Shown in pieces: positions 17,156 to 25,592 of a DNA stretch of 64,000 nucleotides. The notes below the pieces were generated by a model. It had not been told where the DNA came from. It saw nothing but the letters and a program-made list of their open reading frames with translations, and searched no databases. Positions within the stretch are counted from its first letter, which is position 1. Each line of letters begins with the position of its first letter. A program made the position numbers and the translations under genes. Source of the DNA: Streptomyces radiopugnans. GTDB taxonomy: Bacteria; Actinomycetota; Actinomycetes; Streptomycetales; Streptomycetaceae. Where the stretch lies: the NCBI RefSeq assembly GCF_900110735.1, contig NZ_FOET01000005.1, positions 1-64,000 of the forward strand. The letters are read 5' to 3'.

Positions 17156-18283
17156 TCAGGAGAGGGAGGAGATGGTCTCGCGGACCTTGGCGATGATCTC
17201 GTCGGGGATCGGGGCGTAGCCGGCGTCGGCCAGCGCGCTCTGGCCGTCCTCGCTGGCCGTGTAGGTCAGGAAGGACTTGGTCAGGTCCAGGGACTCCTTG
17301 CTGTTGCCCTTGTCGCAGACGATCTCGTAGGTCACCAGGACGATCGGGTAGGCGCCGTCGGCCTTGGTGGCGTAGTCCAGCTCCATGGCCAGGTCGCTGC
17401 CCTCGCCGACGACCTTGCCGGCGGCGATGGCCTTGGTGGCGTTGTCGACGGTGGCCTCGACGGGCTCGGCGGCACCGGTGTCGAGCTTCACGGTCGGGAT
17501 GTTGTTGCCCTCGGCGTAGGACAGCTCGAAGTAGCCGATGGCGCCGTCGTTGTTCTTGACGTTGGTGGCCACACCGGAGGAGCCGTCGGCCGACTGGCCG
17601 CCCTTGCCGGCCCACGCCTTGGCGGGCTCGTACTTCCAGGCGTCGGGCGCGGCGGCGTGCAGGTACTCGGTGAAGTTGTCGGTGGTGCCGGACTCGTCGG
17701 AGCGGTGGAAGGCCTGGATCTTGGTGGACGGCAGCTTGGCGTCCGGGTTCAGCTTCTTGATCGCCTCGTCGTCCCACTGGGTGATCTTCGAGTCGAAGAT
17801 CTTGGCGATGGTCTCGGCGTCCAGGACCAGGTCGTCCACGCCGGCCAGGTTGTAGCCGACGGCCACCGGGCCGCCGACCATCGGCAGGTTGATGCCCTGG
17901 CCGCCCTCGCAGACCTTCTTGGACTGCTCGACCTCCTCCTCCTTCAGGGCCGAGTCGGAGCCGGCGAAGCCGGTCTTGCCCTGGAGGAACTCCTGGATGC
18001 CCGCGCCGGAGCCGGTGGGCTTGTAGTTGACCGCGGAGCCCTCGCAGGCCGCCTGGTAGTTCTTGACCCAGATGTCCATCGCGTTCTTCTGGGCGCTGGA
18101 GCCGGACGCGAGGAGGTTGCCCTCGCCGTCGCACTTGATGTTGCTGGCGGCCTTGGTGCCGCCGCCCTCGTTGCCGCCCCCGGTGTTGTCGTCCGAGCCG
18201 CAGGCGCTCAGGACCAGTGCGCTGGAAACCACGGCGGCGCCGATGGCGAGCGTGCGGAGCCGGTTGGTGGGCTGAAGCTTCAC
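17156..18283 (-). CDS. pstS: phosphate-binding lipoprotein PstS
   Basis: 375 aa from the GTG at 18283 (VKLQPTNRLRT), with AAGGAAC upstream. Lipobox LVLSACG gives a membrane-anchored extracytoplasmic protein. Phosphate-binding segments are visible: TGSGAGIQEFLQG, FAGSDSALK and HRSDESGTTDNF. It captures phosphate for PstCAB. Strong PHO boxes upstream imply induction by PhoP under phosphate limitation. Confidence 0.96.
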   Translation of the reverse strand: MKLQPTNRLRTLAIGAAVVSSALVLSACGSDDNTGGGNEGGGTKAASNIKCDGEGNLLASGSSAQKNAMDIWVKNYQAACEGSAVNYKPTGSGAGIQEFLQGKTGFAGSDSALKEEEVEQSKKVCEGGQGINLPMVGGPVAVGYNLAGVDDLVLDAETIAKIFDSKITQWDDEAIKKLNPDAKLPSTKIQAFHRSDESGTTDNFTEYLHAAAPDAWKYEPAKAWAGKGGQSADGSSGVATNVKNNDGAIGYFELSYAEGNNIPTVKLDTGAAEPVEATVDNATKAIAAGKVVGEGSDLAMELDYATKADGAYPIVLVTYEIVCDKGNSKESLDLTKSFLTYTASEDGQSALADAGYAPIPDEIIAKVRETISSLS

Positions 18284-18421
18284 TTCGTTCAGTTCCTTCC
18301 TGGGGCCCGCCGGTGGGGACGGCAAGCGGTGAGGTGTGTCCGGGTCTCGTCGTTCAGCATGCGGGGCGGTCCGCGTCCGCCGGCGACCGGGCGCGCTCCC
18401 CATGAGGCCGAAATTAGGCAG

Positions 18422-18465
18422 GACAGGTGAAGCGCCCGGCGGCCGAGAGTGAACGAGAGGTGAAC
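18422..18465 (-). promoter_or_regulatory. PHO boxes and -10 of the pstS promoter
   Basis: Reading towards pstS, four consecutive 11-nt units fill 18465-18422: GTTCACCTCTC, GTTCACTCTCG, a degenerate unit at 18443-18433, and CTTCACCTGTC. This is the direct-repeat array bound by Streptomyces PhoP. A TAATTT -10-like element lies six bases beyond (18416-18411). The 336-bp intergenic region holds nothing else obvious. Confidence 0.88.
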
Positions 18466-18619
18466 CTCGGCGGACGGTGCAGTTGACGCGGCCGCCGGTG
18501 CGCCGCCGGCGGGGGCCGGCCGTGCCCTCTGTTGCCGAAGTGGCCGACGTGGCACCATCCCCGGCTGGGACTCGTTACGCGCGGGTAGGGACCGTGTGAC
18601 GTGCGTGGAAGGGAGACGC

Positions 18620-19828
18620 GTGGAAGGGCAGGGGGGCGGCGCCGGTGCGGCACGCCGTGGAAGGCCGTCGGTGGGCGCCGTGTCCGTGGGGGCGGCCGTC
18701 TGCGCACTCGTGTGCGCGCAGTTCGCGCTGCTGGTGGCGCCGGCGGGAGCGGCCCGGGCGGAACCGGGCGGGCCGGGCGCGCGGGGGAAGGGCGTCGTCC
18801 GGACCTCGCCCCCGCCCTCGGCCCCGGAGCCCGGGGATGGGGGGAGGCCGGGGGAGGCCGGGCAGCCGGACGAGGAGGTCGGCGAGGGCTCCGCCGCGCG
18901 CCTGGAGGAGCTCCGCAAGAAGATCGAGAAGCTCCACGACAGGGCGGAATCGGCCACCGAGGAGTACAACGCGGCCGGCGAGCGGGCCGAGAGGCAGCGG
19001 CGCGAGATCGTACGGCTGGCCCGGGCGATCGTGCGGACCCGGGGGCAGCTGGACGATCTGACGGACCGGGCCGGGGCGATGGCCCGCGCGCAGTACCGCG
19101 GCGGCGGCCTGCCGCCCTCCGCGCGGCTGGTCCTCGGCGGTGATCCGGAGGACTTCCTGCGCGACCTCGGCCTGCTCCACAAGGGCGACCAGGCGGCCAA
19201 GGGGCTGATCGCGAAGCTGCGGACGGCCAACGAGGACCTGGACGAGTACGCGGACGAGGCCACCGGCCGGTGGGCGAAGCTGGAGGCGGACCGCAAGCGG
19301 AAGGCCAGGGCGAAGAAGGACGTCGAGGCCGAGCTGGCGAAGGCCGAGAAGCTGGAGTCGCGGCTGGAGGCCGACGAGCTGAAGCGGCTGCGGGAGCTGG
19401 AGGACGAGGCGGCCTGGGCCCGGCAGGCGCGCTGGCTGGAATCCGGTGTGCTGGAGGAGATCGACCAGCGGGCGTCGGCGCGCGGCAGGAAGGCCGTCGG
19501 GTACGCCATGGCCCAGATCGGCAAGGACTACGAGTGGGGCGCCGAGGGCCCGGGGACCTTCGACTGCTCGGGGCTGACACTGCGTGCCTGGGAGGCGGCG
19601 GGCCTGCGGATCCCGCGCACCTCGCAGGAGCAGTGGAGGCTGCTGCCGCGGGTGGACATCACCGACATGCGCCCGGGCGACCTGATCGTCTACAAGCGTG
19701 ACGCCAGTCATGTCGGCATGTACGTCGGCGACGGCGTGATGGTCCACGCGCCGCGGACCGGCCGGCAGATCACCACCGCCGGCGCGGGATCGCTGCCGAT
19801 CCTCGGTGTGGTGCGGCCTGACGCGTAG
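18620..19828 (+). CDS. secreted coiled-coil NlpC/P60 endopeptidase
   Basis: 402 aa from the GTG at 18620, with AAGGGA six bases upstream; GTGs at 18596 and 18605 are in frame and possible. A signal peptide (AAVCALVCAQFALLVAPAGAARA) is followed by a Pro/Gly linker and a long coiled coil (about residues 95-280). The C-terminal C40 domain has Cys in FDCSGLTLRAW, His in DASHVGMYVGDG and His in VHAPRTG. RipA-like architecture: a D,L-endopeptidase that cleaves peptidoglycan stem peptides, with the coiled coil probably autoinhibitory or regulatory. Confidence 0.9.
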   Translation: MEGQGGGAGAARRGRPSVGAVSVGAAVCALVCAQFALLVAPAGAARAEPGGPGARGKGVVRTSPPPSAPEPGDGGRPGEAGQPDEEVGEGSAARLEELRKKIEKLHDRAESATEEYNAAGERAERQRREIVRLARAIVRTRGQLDDLTDRAGAMARAQYRGGGLPPSARLVLGGDPEDFLRDLGLLHKGDQAAKGLIAKLRTANEDLDEYADEATGRWAKLEADRKRKARAKKDVEAELAKAEKLESRLEADELKRLRELEDEAAWARQARWLESGVLEEIDQRASARGRKAVGYAMAQIGKDYEWGAEGPGTFDCSGLTLRAWEAAGLRIPRTSQEQWRLLPRVDITDMRPGDLIVYKRDASHVGMYVGDGVMVHAPRTGRQITTAGAGSLPILGVVRPDA

Positions 19829-19969
19829 ACTGCCTCGGTTGGTTGTCCGCAGGCCATTTGGCATATGCCACAAGGCATTCCGTGCAGGGCCCCGGGCCGC
19901 TATGGTCGCCCGGGGCGTCTCCACCCTGACGCCTGTGTGCCCTCGGGGGGAGGGAAGAGGAATTCTGGC

Positions 19970-21271
19970 ATGCCCGTATCGATGGGCGACGAGGTGATGA
20001 CCGTGGCGCTGCCGCGGCAGTCCGCCGGTCCGAGGACCGGTTCCCCCGGTCCTTCCGGTCCTCCCGGTTCCGCCGGGTCCCCCGGCGGGCTGACCCTGCT
20101 CGTCATCGAGGACGACCCGGCGGGCTCCCTGGCCATTCCCGAGCTGCTGGACGCCTCCGGGGGCCGGATGAGGGTCCGTACCGCCCGCAACCTCACCGAG
20201 GCCGAGCGGCTGCTCACCGACGACGTCCACTGCATCCTGCTCGACCTGGCGCTGTCCGACGGCAGCGCCGCCGGGGGCGCGCAGGAGGAGGGCGGGGGCG
20301 AGCTGGACATACTGCGCCGGGTGCTGCGGCTGGCGCCCCGGCACGCGGTGCTGGCGCTCACCGCCGAGGACGAGGCCGAGCGCGCGGCCGAGGCCGTACG
20401 CGTCGGGGCGCAGGACTTCCTCTTCCGCGACGAGCTGGACGGCCGGGTGCTGAGCCGGGCCGTCCGCTACGCGGTCGAGCGCAAGCGTGCGGACCTGGCC
20501 CAGCGGCAGCTCACCGAGTCGCGGCTGCGGGCCCAGGAGAACGCCCGGCTGGAGCGCGGGCTGCTGCCCACCCCGCTGCTGGACGGCTCGGAACTGCGGT
20601 TCGCCGCCCGCTACCGGCCCGGACGCTCCCGGGCACTGCTCGGCGGCGACTTCTACGACACCGTGCGCACCGCGGACGGGACGGTCCACGCCATGATCGG
20701 CGATGTGTGCGGGCACGGCCCGGACGAGGCGGCGCTGGGGGTGGAGCTGCGGATCGCCTGGCGGGCGCTGACCTTCGCCGGGCTCTGCGGCGACCAGCTC
20801 CTGGGCACCCTCCAGCGGGTGCTGGAGCACGAGCGCTCCAGTGACGAGATCTTCGCCACGCTGTGCACCGTCGACATCGCGCCGGACGGCCGGCGGGCCG
20901 GGCTGTGCCTGGCCGGGCACCCCGCGCCGCTGGTGGCGGGCGGCGGGCGCGGGCCGCGGCTGCTGCCGCACCACGAGGAGGGCGGCGGCCCGGCGCTGGG
21001 CGTCCTGCCGAAGGCCCGCTGGCCCCGCACCCAGGTGGAGCTGGGCGGCTCGTGGAGCCTGATGATGTACACCGACGGGCTGATCGAGGGCCGGATCGGC
21101 CAGGGCGAGCAGCGCCTGGGCCAGGAGGGCATGCTCGGGATCGTCGGGCACCGGATGGCCGCCGGGCTGCGCGGCGAGGAGCTGCTGGACGCCGTACTGG
21201 CCGAGGTGCGGGAGCTGAACGGCGACGAGCTGACGGACGACGTGGCGGTGATGCTGCTCGACCGGGGCTGA
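19970..21271 (+). CDS. response-regulator / SpoIIE-type PP2C phosphatase fusion
   Basis: 433 aa from the ATG at 19970, preceded by the strong GGGAGGGAAGAGG site. After a Pro/Gly/Ser-rich N terminus, a receiver domain (LLVIEDDPAGSL, phosphoacceptor Asp in HCILLDLALSDG) leads through a short helix to a PPM phosphatase domain with metal-binding motifs GGDFYD, GDVCGHG and DDVAVMLL. A RsbU-like enzyme that would dephosphorylate an anti-sigma antagonist when its receiver is phosphorylated. No cognate kinase is adjacent. Confidence 0.92.
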   Translation: MPVSMGDEVMTVALPRQSAGPRTGSPGPSGPPGSAGSPGGLTLLVIEDDPAGSLAIPELLDASGGRMRVRTARNLTEAERLLTDDVHCILLDLALSDGSAAGGAQEEGGGELDILRRVLRLAPRHAVLALTAEDEAERAAEAVRVGAQDFLFRDELDGRVLSRAVRYAVERKRADLAQRQLTESRLRAQENARLERGLLPTPLLDGSELRFAARYRPGRSRALLGGDFYDTVRTADGTVHAMIGDVCGHGPDEAALGVELRIAWRALTFAGLCGDQLLGTLQRVLEHERSSDEIFATLCTVDIAPDGRRAGLCLAGHPAPLVAGGGRGPRLLPHHEEGGGPALGVLPKARWPRTQVELGGSWSLMMYTDGLIEGRIGQGEQRLGQEGMLGIVGHRMAAGLRGEELLDAVLAEVRELNGDELTDDVAVMLLDRG

Positions 21272-21349
21272 CCCCCGGACGGGCGGCGGCCGGGCGGCCC
21301 GCTCGGGCGGGCGGGCCCGGCCGGCTCGGGTGGCCGGCGGCCCGGCGGC

Positions 21350-21712
21350 TCAGCGGCCGCCGTTGTACGGGCCGTAGGGGCCGTCGCTGCTGCTGCCGCG
21401 GCGGAAGCCGCCCCGGCCGCCCCCGCCGACCTGGACGAGCGCGGGCCGCACGTCGACCATGTAGACGATGTTGGCGATCAGCCCCGCGATGGTCAGGAAG
21501 AGCATCCCCAGGAAGAGGTTCACGGCCACCGTGATCCCCAGGATGATCAGCCAGAAGCCCTTGGTCTTCTTGTCCGCGGCGCGGTAGGCGTCCTCGCGGC
21601 GCAGCGCCGCGTCCACGAAGCAGAAGATGCTGAAGATGAGCAGGCCCAGGAACACCCAGGACATCAGCCCGTAGAAACCGTCCAACAGCACGCTGGCCAC
21701 CATCCCGTCCAT
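21350..21712 (-). CDS. DUF2516 membrane protein
   Basis: 120 aa from the ATG at 21712; a second ATG three codons later (21703) is possible. Three hydrophobic helices end in IVYMVDVRPALVQVGGGGRG, a pattern I associate with DUF2516. The tail is Gly/Ser/Tyr rich. It follows the HbhA-like gene, mirroring an order seen in mycobacteria (XRE regulator, hbhA, small membrane protein; from memory). Function unknown. Confidence 0.8.
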   Translation of the reverse strand: MDGMVASVLLDGFYGLMSWVFLGLLIFSIFCFVDAALRREDAYRAADKKTKGFWLIILGITVAVNLFLGMLFLTIAGLIANIVYMVDVRPALVQVGGGGRGGFRRGSSSDGPYGPYNGGR

Positions 21713-21785
21713 GAGCCGGTCGTCGGCCCTCCACGCTACCGGTCGGGGGACCGGACACGAAGTGCGTGCCCGGCCCCGGCGGCGC

Positions 21786-22577
21786 TCACTCCTGGGAGTT
21801 GTCCGTGGGCAGCTTGTCCGACGGCGACGACGCCTTCGGGGAGGCGGACCGCTTCGCGGCGGTCTTCTTCGCGGCGGACTTCCTGGCGGCCGCCTTCTTG
21901 GCGACCGTCTTGGGGGTCTCCTCGGCGGCGGCCTTCTTCGCGGCGCCGGTCTCGGAGGCGGCGCTCCTGCGGGCCGTGGTCTTCGAGGCCCCGGCCCTCG
22001 GGGCGGAGGTCTTCGAGGCGGAGGCCCTGCCGGGCGTGGCCCGGCGGGTGTCGCCCATCTTGGGGCGCGGCTTCTCCTCCTTCCCGCCCGCCTCGACGGT
22101 GACGGCCTCACCACCGCCGCGCCCGCCCTTCACCGGGAGTCCGCGGGCGACCCCGGCGCCGTTCCGCTCCCCGTTCTCCCCGGCGTTCTTCTCGCCGCGC
22201 CAGGTCTCCACCGCGCCGCGGCCGCGCTCGGCCAGCTCGCCGTACCCCTCGCGCGCCTTGACGGCGTACTCGGCGGCGAGCCCGACACCCTGGAGGGCCA
22301 GGTGCTGGGCCTGCTCGCGCAGCTTCTTCAGGTCGGCGTCGAAGCCGGACAGCGCGTTGGTCAGCCGCGACTGGGTCTCCTTGGCCTGCTGGGCGAGGCG
22401 CTCCTGCACGGCCTTGGGGTCGGCGGTCCTGTCCTTCACGGCGGCCAGGCGCTCGGGCGCCGTCCGGCGGATCTTGTCGATCACGCCCGCCGCGAAGTAC
22501 AGCGGGGTGGGGTCGGTCAGGGCCTTGCGGAGGTCACCGGTCTTGTTGGCGGCCTCGCCGGCGGTCTTCTCGGGCAT
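21786..22577 (-). CDS. heparin-binding-hemagglutinin-like protein (HbhA-like)
   Basis: 263 aa. The N-terminal half is helical and charged (about residues 20-125, PTPLYFAAGVIDKIRR and a coiled coil). The C-terminal 100 residues consist of Lys/Ala-rich repeats (AKKAAAEETPKTVAKKAAAR) as in mycobacterial HbhA and histone-like proteins. It may bind polyanions or lipid inclusions; in Streptomyces its role is not established. ATG at 22577 with AGGAGGG just after the regulator's stop, so the genes are co-transcribed. Confidence 0.75.
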   Translation of the reverse strand: MPEKTAGEAANKTGDLRKALTDPTPLYFAAGVIDKIRRTAPERLAAVKDRTADPKAVQERLAQQAKETQSRLTNALSGFDADLKKLREQAQHLALQGVGLAAEYAVKAREGYGELAERGRGAVETWRGEKNAGENGERNGAGVARGLPVKGGRGGGEAVTVEAGGKEEKPRPKMGDTRRATPGRASASKTSAPRAGASKTTARRSAASETGAAKKAAAEETPKTVAKKAAARKSAAKKTAAKRSASPKASSPSDKLPTDNSQE

Positions 22578-22592
22578 GAGGGTCCCTCCTGT

Positions 22593-23021
22593 TCATGGGG
22601 TCTGGGGCTTCGTCTCGGTGGAGGGGGCGTCCTCGGCCTCCGGGCCGGAGGCGTCCTCGGTGGGTCCGTCCTCGGTGTGTCCGTTCTCCTTGCGGAACGA
22701 CCCGTAGATCTGGAGCAGTACCTGCTTCTGCTGCTCGTTGATCGACGTGTCGGCCAGGATCGCGCTGCGCACCTCCAGTCCCGCCTGCTCCTTCTCGTCG
22801 AGGATCCCGGCGCGGACGTAGAGCGTCTCGGCGGAGATCCGCAGCGCCCTGGCGAGCTGCTGGAGGATCTCGGCGCTGGGCTTGCGCAGCCCCCGTTCGA
22901 TCTGGCTGAGGTACGGATTGGACACCCCGGCGGCATCCGCGAGCTGCCGCAGGGAGAGCTGCGCGCTGCGCCGCTGCTCCCGCAGGAACTCGCCGAGATT
23001 GCCGACATGCAGTGAAGCCAT
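22593..23021 (-). CDS. XRE-family regulator of the hbhA-like cluster
   Basis: 142 aa from the ATG at 23021. A Cro/CI helix-turn-helix occupies residues 8-63 (LREQRRSAQLSLRQLADAAG, then VSNPYLSQIERGLRKPSAEI), with an acidic disordered C terminus. It is the first gene of the XRE/HbhA/DUF2516 unit. A perfect 18-bp palindrome lies 31 bp upstream of its start and is the obvious candidate operator. Confidence 0.88.
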   Translation of the reverse strand: MASLHVGNLGEFLREQRRSAQLSLRQLADAAGVSNPYLSQIERGLRKPSAEILQQLARALRISAETLYVRAGILDEKEQAGLEVRSAILADTSINEQQKQVLLQIYGSFRKENGHTEDGPTEDASGPEAEDAPSTETKPQTP

Positions 23022-23051
23022 GTCTCCACAGTGCCTCCCTCCGCTAACTTT

Positions 23052-23069
23052 TGCAAGCAACTGCTTGCA
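23052..23069. promoter_or_regulatory. palindromic operator candidate for the XRE regulator
   Basis: TGCAAGCA-AC-TGCTTGCA is a perfect inverted repeat in the divergent region between the XRE gene and an acetyltransferase gene. An AT-rich AAAAGTTA element next to it on the XRE side could be part of the promoter. Confidence 0.7.
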
Positions 23070-23148
23070 GGAGTGTCGCTCCGCGCGTCCCGCGCCGCTT
23101 GTCCGCGGAACCCGCCACACACGCCCGCCGTACGCGGGAGCATGAGAC

Positions 23149-24030
23149 ATGCGACCGGACGGCTGGCACCTCACCGATGACGTCGACGACTTCCTCGCCC
23201 GGGCCGGGGGCTTCCTGCGCTCGCGGCCCGGCCTGCACGTCATGCCGCTGACGTGGGCCGAGAGGGTGCGAGTGCGCGGGGCGTCCGCGTTCGGCGCAGA
23301 GGCACCCGTCTTCGGCGTGCTGGAGCGGGCGGGCGAGGTCTGCGCCGCCCTCCACCGCGTTCCCTCCCGCGGCCTGGGCCTCACCCCGCTCACGCCCGGG
23401 CAGGCCGACGGCCTCGCCGCCCGCCTGGCAGCCCTCGGGCACTCCCCTCCGTACGTCAGCGCGGACCACGCCACCGCCACCGCCTTCGCCGGGGCCTGGC
23501 GGCGGCACACCGGCGCGGTGCCGCGGCTGCGCGACACACAGCTCCGCCTGTACCGCCTCGGCACACTCACCCCGCCGGACCCGCTGCCGCCGGGCCGGGG
23601 CCGCGTCCTGGGCGATCAGGACGTCGAGGAGGCCGTGCTCTGGTGCGGCGAGTTCGCCGAGGCCGTCGGGGAGGCCGTCACCGTGGACGCCGGTTCCTGG
23701 GCGAGCACGCGCTACGCCGACAAGCGGTACACGCTCTGGGAGACCCCGGACGGCACCCCCGTCTCCATCGCGGGCATGAACCCGATGATCGGCGGCCAGA
23801 TCCAGGTGGACGTCGTCTACACCCCGGCCCGCCTGCGCGGCCGCGGCTACGCGGCCGCCGTGACGGCGGAGGTGAGCCGGGCCGCGCTGGCCGCGGGCGC
23901 GAGGGACGTCGTGCTCTTCGCGGACCTGTCCAACCCCACCAGCAACGCCCTCTACCGGCGCCTGGGCTACCGCGCGCTCACCGACTGGGCCGTGTACGAC
24001 TTCTCGTACGCCGCACCGGCGGCCGGCTGA
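23149..24030 (+). CDS. GNAT acetyltransferase
   Basis: 293 aa. The C-terminal half carries the GNAT acetyl-CoA motif (QVDVVYTPARLRGRGYAAAV, R/Q-x-x-G-x-G/A) and the late GNAT segment NPTSNALYRRLGYRAL. The N-terminal half is a divergent GNAT-like or substrate-recognition domain. Substrate unknown. Divergent from the XRE regulator, sharing the palindrome region. Confidence 0.85.
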   Translation: MRPDGWHLTDDVDDFLARAGGFLRSRPGLHVMPLTWAERVRVRGASAFGAEAPVFGVLERAGEVCAALHRVPSRGLGLTPLTPGQADGLAARLAALGHSPPYVSADHATATAFAGAWRRHTGAVPRLRDTQLRLYRLGTLTPPDPLPPGRGRVLGDQDVEEAVLWCGEFAEAVGEAVTVDAGSWASTRYADKRYTLWETPDGTPVSIAGMNPMIGGQIQVDVVYTPARLRGRGYAAAVTAEVSRAALAAGARDVVLFADLSNPTSNALYRRLGYRALTDWAVYDFSYAAPAAG

Positions 24031-24040
24031 GACGGGAAGG

Positions 24041-24085
24041 CCGAGGGGCGGGGAGGACACCGCCGGTGTCCTCCCCGCCCCTCGG
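24041..24085. terminator. bidirectional terminator
   Basis: Perfect 20-bp arms (24041-24060 and 24066-24085) with a five-base centre lie between the convergent acetyltransferase and DUF368 genes. Confidence 0.85.
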
Positions 24086-24112
24086 GGTGTCTCGGTTCCG
24101 CCTCGGTCTGCC

Positions 24113-25213
24113 TCAGCCCTCGGTGTCCTGCCGCGGCGGCACCGCGCCGGCGTACGGCTGCGCCCCCGCGCGGTGCCGGCCGCCCGCACCGCCGGACGCG
24201 CCGCCGACCGTGCCGTCGGCCTCCGCCGCGCGGGCGGTGGTTTCGCGGGTCTCGCGCCGGGTCTTGGTGATGTGCTCGGCCACGGCGAACGCCGCGACCA
24301 CGACGAAGCCCAGCGCCGCGAACCCGATCGCCGCGCCGAGCTGGCCGTCCGGCGCGAGGAGGGCCCGGTCCTCGTCCTGCCAGGGCCACAGCGCCCGCAG
24401 GCAGCCGGCGACCACGCCGGTCAGGACCACCAGGGTGATGCGCTGCCGGTTCTCCAGCAGCCACTGCATCAGCTTGACGAAGGAGGCCAGACCCAGGAGG
24501 GCGCCGAGCGCGAACAGGCCCAGGTAGCCGAAGTCCCGCTCGTTGACGGCGGAGAGGGTCCGCTCGTACAGCCCGAACGTCAGCAGCAGGAACGAGCCGG
24601 ACAGGCCGGGCAGCACCAGCGCGGAGACCGCGACCGCCGCCGCGGCCACGATGACCAGCGGGGTGGCCTCCACCTCGCCGGGCGGCAGGCTGACGATCAC
24701 GAAGGCCGCCGCCGCGCTCACCAGGGCCACGACGACCTCACCCGGCCGCCAGGAGGATGTGGCGCCGTTCGGCAGCGGCGCCCGGGAGGCGAGGGAGAAC
24801 GGCACCCACAGCGAGGCCAGCACCAGCCCGAAGAACAGGGCCCGGCTGTGCACCGGCTGCTCCTCGACCCAGCCCTCGACCAGCCCGGCCATCAGCACCA
24901 GCGCGGCGAACATGCCGATCAGCAGCGGGACGATGACGTTCCACCGGACCTGGCGGATCTCGTGGAGGGCCCGGGACGGCCCCCGCCCCCGGGGGAGGTC
25001 GGCGAGCGCCAGCCGGACGCCGGTGACCAGGCGGCTCGCCGAACCGATGGCCGTGTCGTACACGCCGACCACGAGCGCCACGGTGCCGCCGCTGACGCCC
25101 GGAACGGTCTCCGCGGTGCCTATCAGGGCGCCGCGCACCAGATTGAGGCCGTGTGCCGGCCAGGACGACGGTGACGACGGCTTCGCTGCCCTGTGTCGCT
25201 GGGTCTCCCCCAC
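24113..25213 (-). CDS. DUF368 membrane protein, possible undecaprenyl-phosphate translocase
   Basis: 366 aa from the GTG at 25213, chosen because GAAGGAG lies five bases upstream. The DUF368 signature NLVRGALIGTAETVPGVSGG is near the N terminus, with a related repeat VSALVLPGLSGSFLLL later. About eight to ten membrane helices. DUF368 proteins (PopT) have been reported to recycle undecaprenyl phosphate across the membrane; that role here is by family. The C-terminal 45 residues are a charged, Gly-rich cytoplasmic tail. Confidence 0.87.
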   Translation of the reverse strand: MGETQRHRAAKPSSPSSWPAHGLNLVRGALIGTAETVPGVSGGTVALVVGVYDTAIGSASRLVTGVRLALADLPRGRGPSRALHEIRQVRWNVIVPLLIGMFAALVLMAGLVEGWVEEQPVHSRALFFGLVLASLWVPFSLASRAPLPNGATSSWRPGEVVVALVSAAAAFVIVSLPPGEVEATPLVIVAAAAVAVSALVLPGLSGSFLLLTFGLYERTLSAVNERDFGYLGLFALGALLGLASFVKLMQWLLENRQRITLVVLTGVVAGCLRALWPWQDEDRALLAPDGQLGAAIGFAALGFVVVAAFAVAEHITKTRRETRETTARAAEADGTVGGASGGAGGRHRAGAQPYAGAVPPRQDTEG

Positions 25214-25543
25214 CAGAGCTCCTTCGGTGCTGGTCGAGTGCTGTGGGACTGTCCGCACGCCGGTCCCCGGGAGTGCCGGGGCGGGCGCCGAGGACACATT
25301 GTTCACGATGCCGGATCCCGCCGGCCGCCGGAGTCGGCCGGGGCGGCGCCGGCCCGGCCGACTCCGCCCGCCTTCCCGCCCGGCCCGTACGGAGTTTGAC
25401 CGGCTCCCGGTGTGGAACCCGCCGCGCGCTGCGCGCCGCGGGGGTGCTTCCGGCCGCCGCGGAGCCGTGGAGCCGCGAACCTCGAAGCGGGCGGAAGATG
25501 ACAAAAGCCGCATAGAGTGACGACCGGCAGACGGTGAACGGAA
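25214..25543. other. divergent intergenic region between DUF368 gene and wrbA
   Basis: About 330 bp with no supported gene. It should hold the promoters of both neighbours. The ATAGAGTGACGACC stretch near 25512 is the least G+C-rich part, but no convincing -10/-35 pair was found. Confidence 0.5.
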
Positions 25544-25573
25544 CGCGCCGGCGGCCGAGCGGCCGCCGGCGCG
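25544..25573 (+). promoter_or_regulatory. 5'-UTR hairpin immediately before the wrbA ribosome-binding site
   Basis: Perfect 14-bp arms (25544-25557, 25560-25573) centred on AG end three bases before the AAGGAG site (25577-25582) of wrbA. Being upstream of the start, it is not a terminator for wrbA; it may stabilise the mRNA or modulate initiation. Confidence 0.65.
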
Positions 25574-25592
25574 GGCAAGGAGTCGGAATCAG

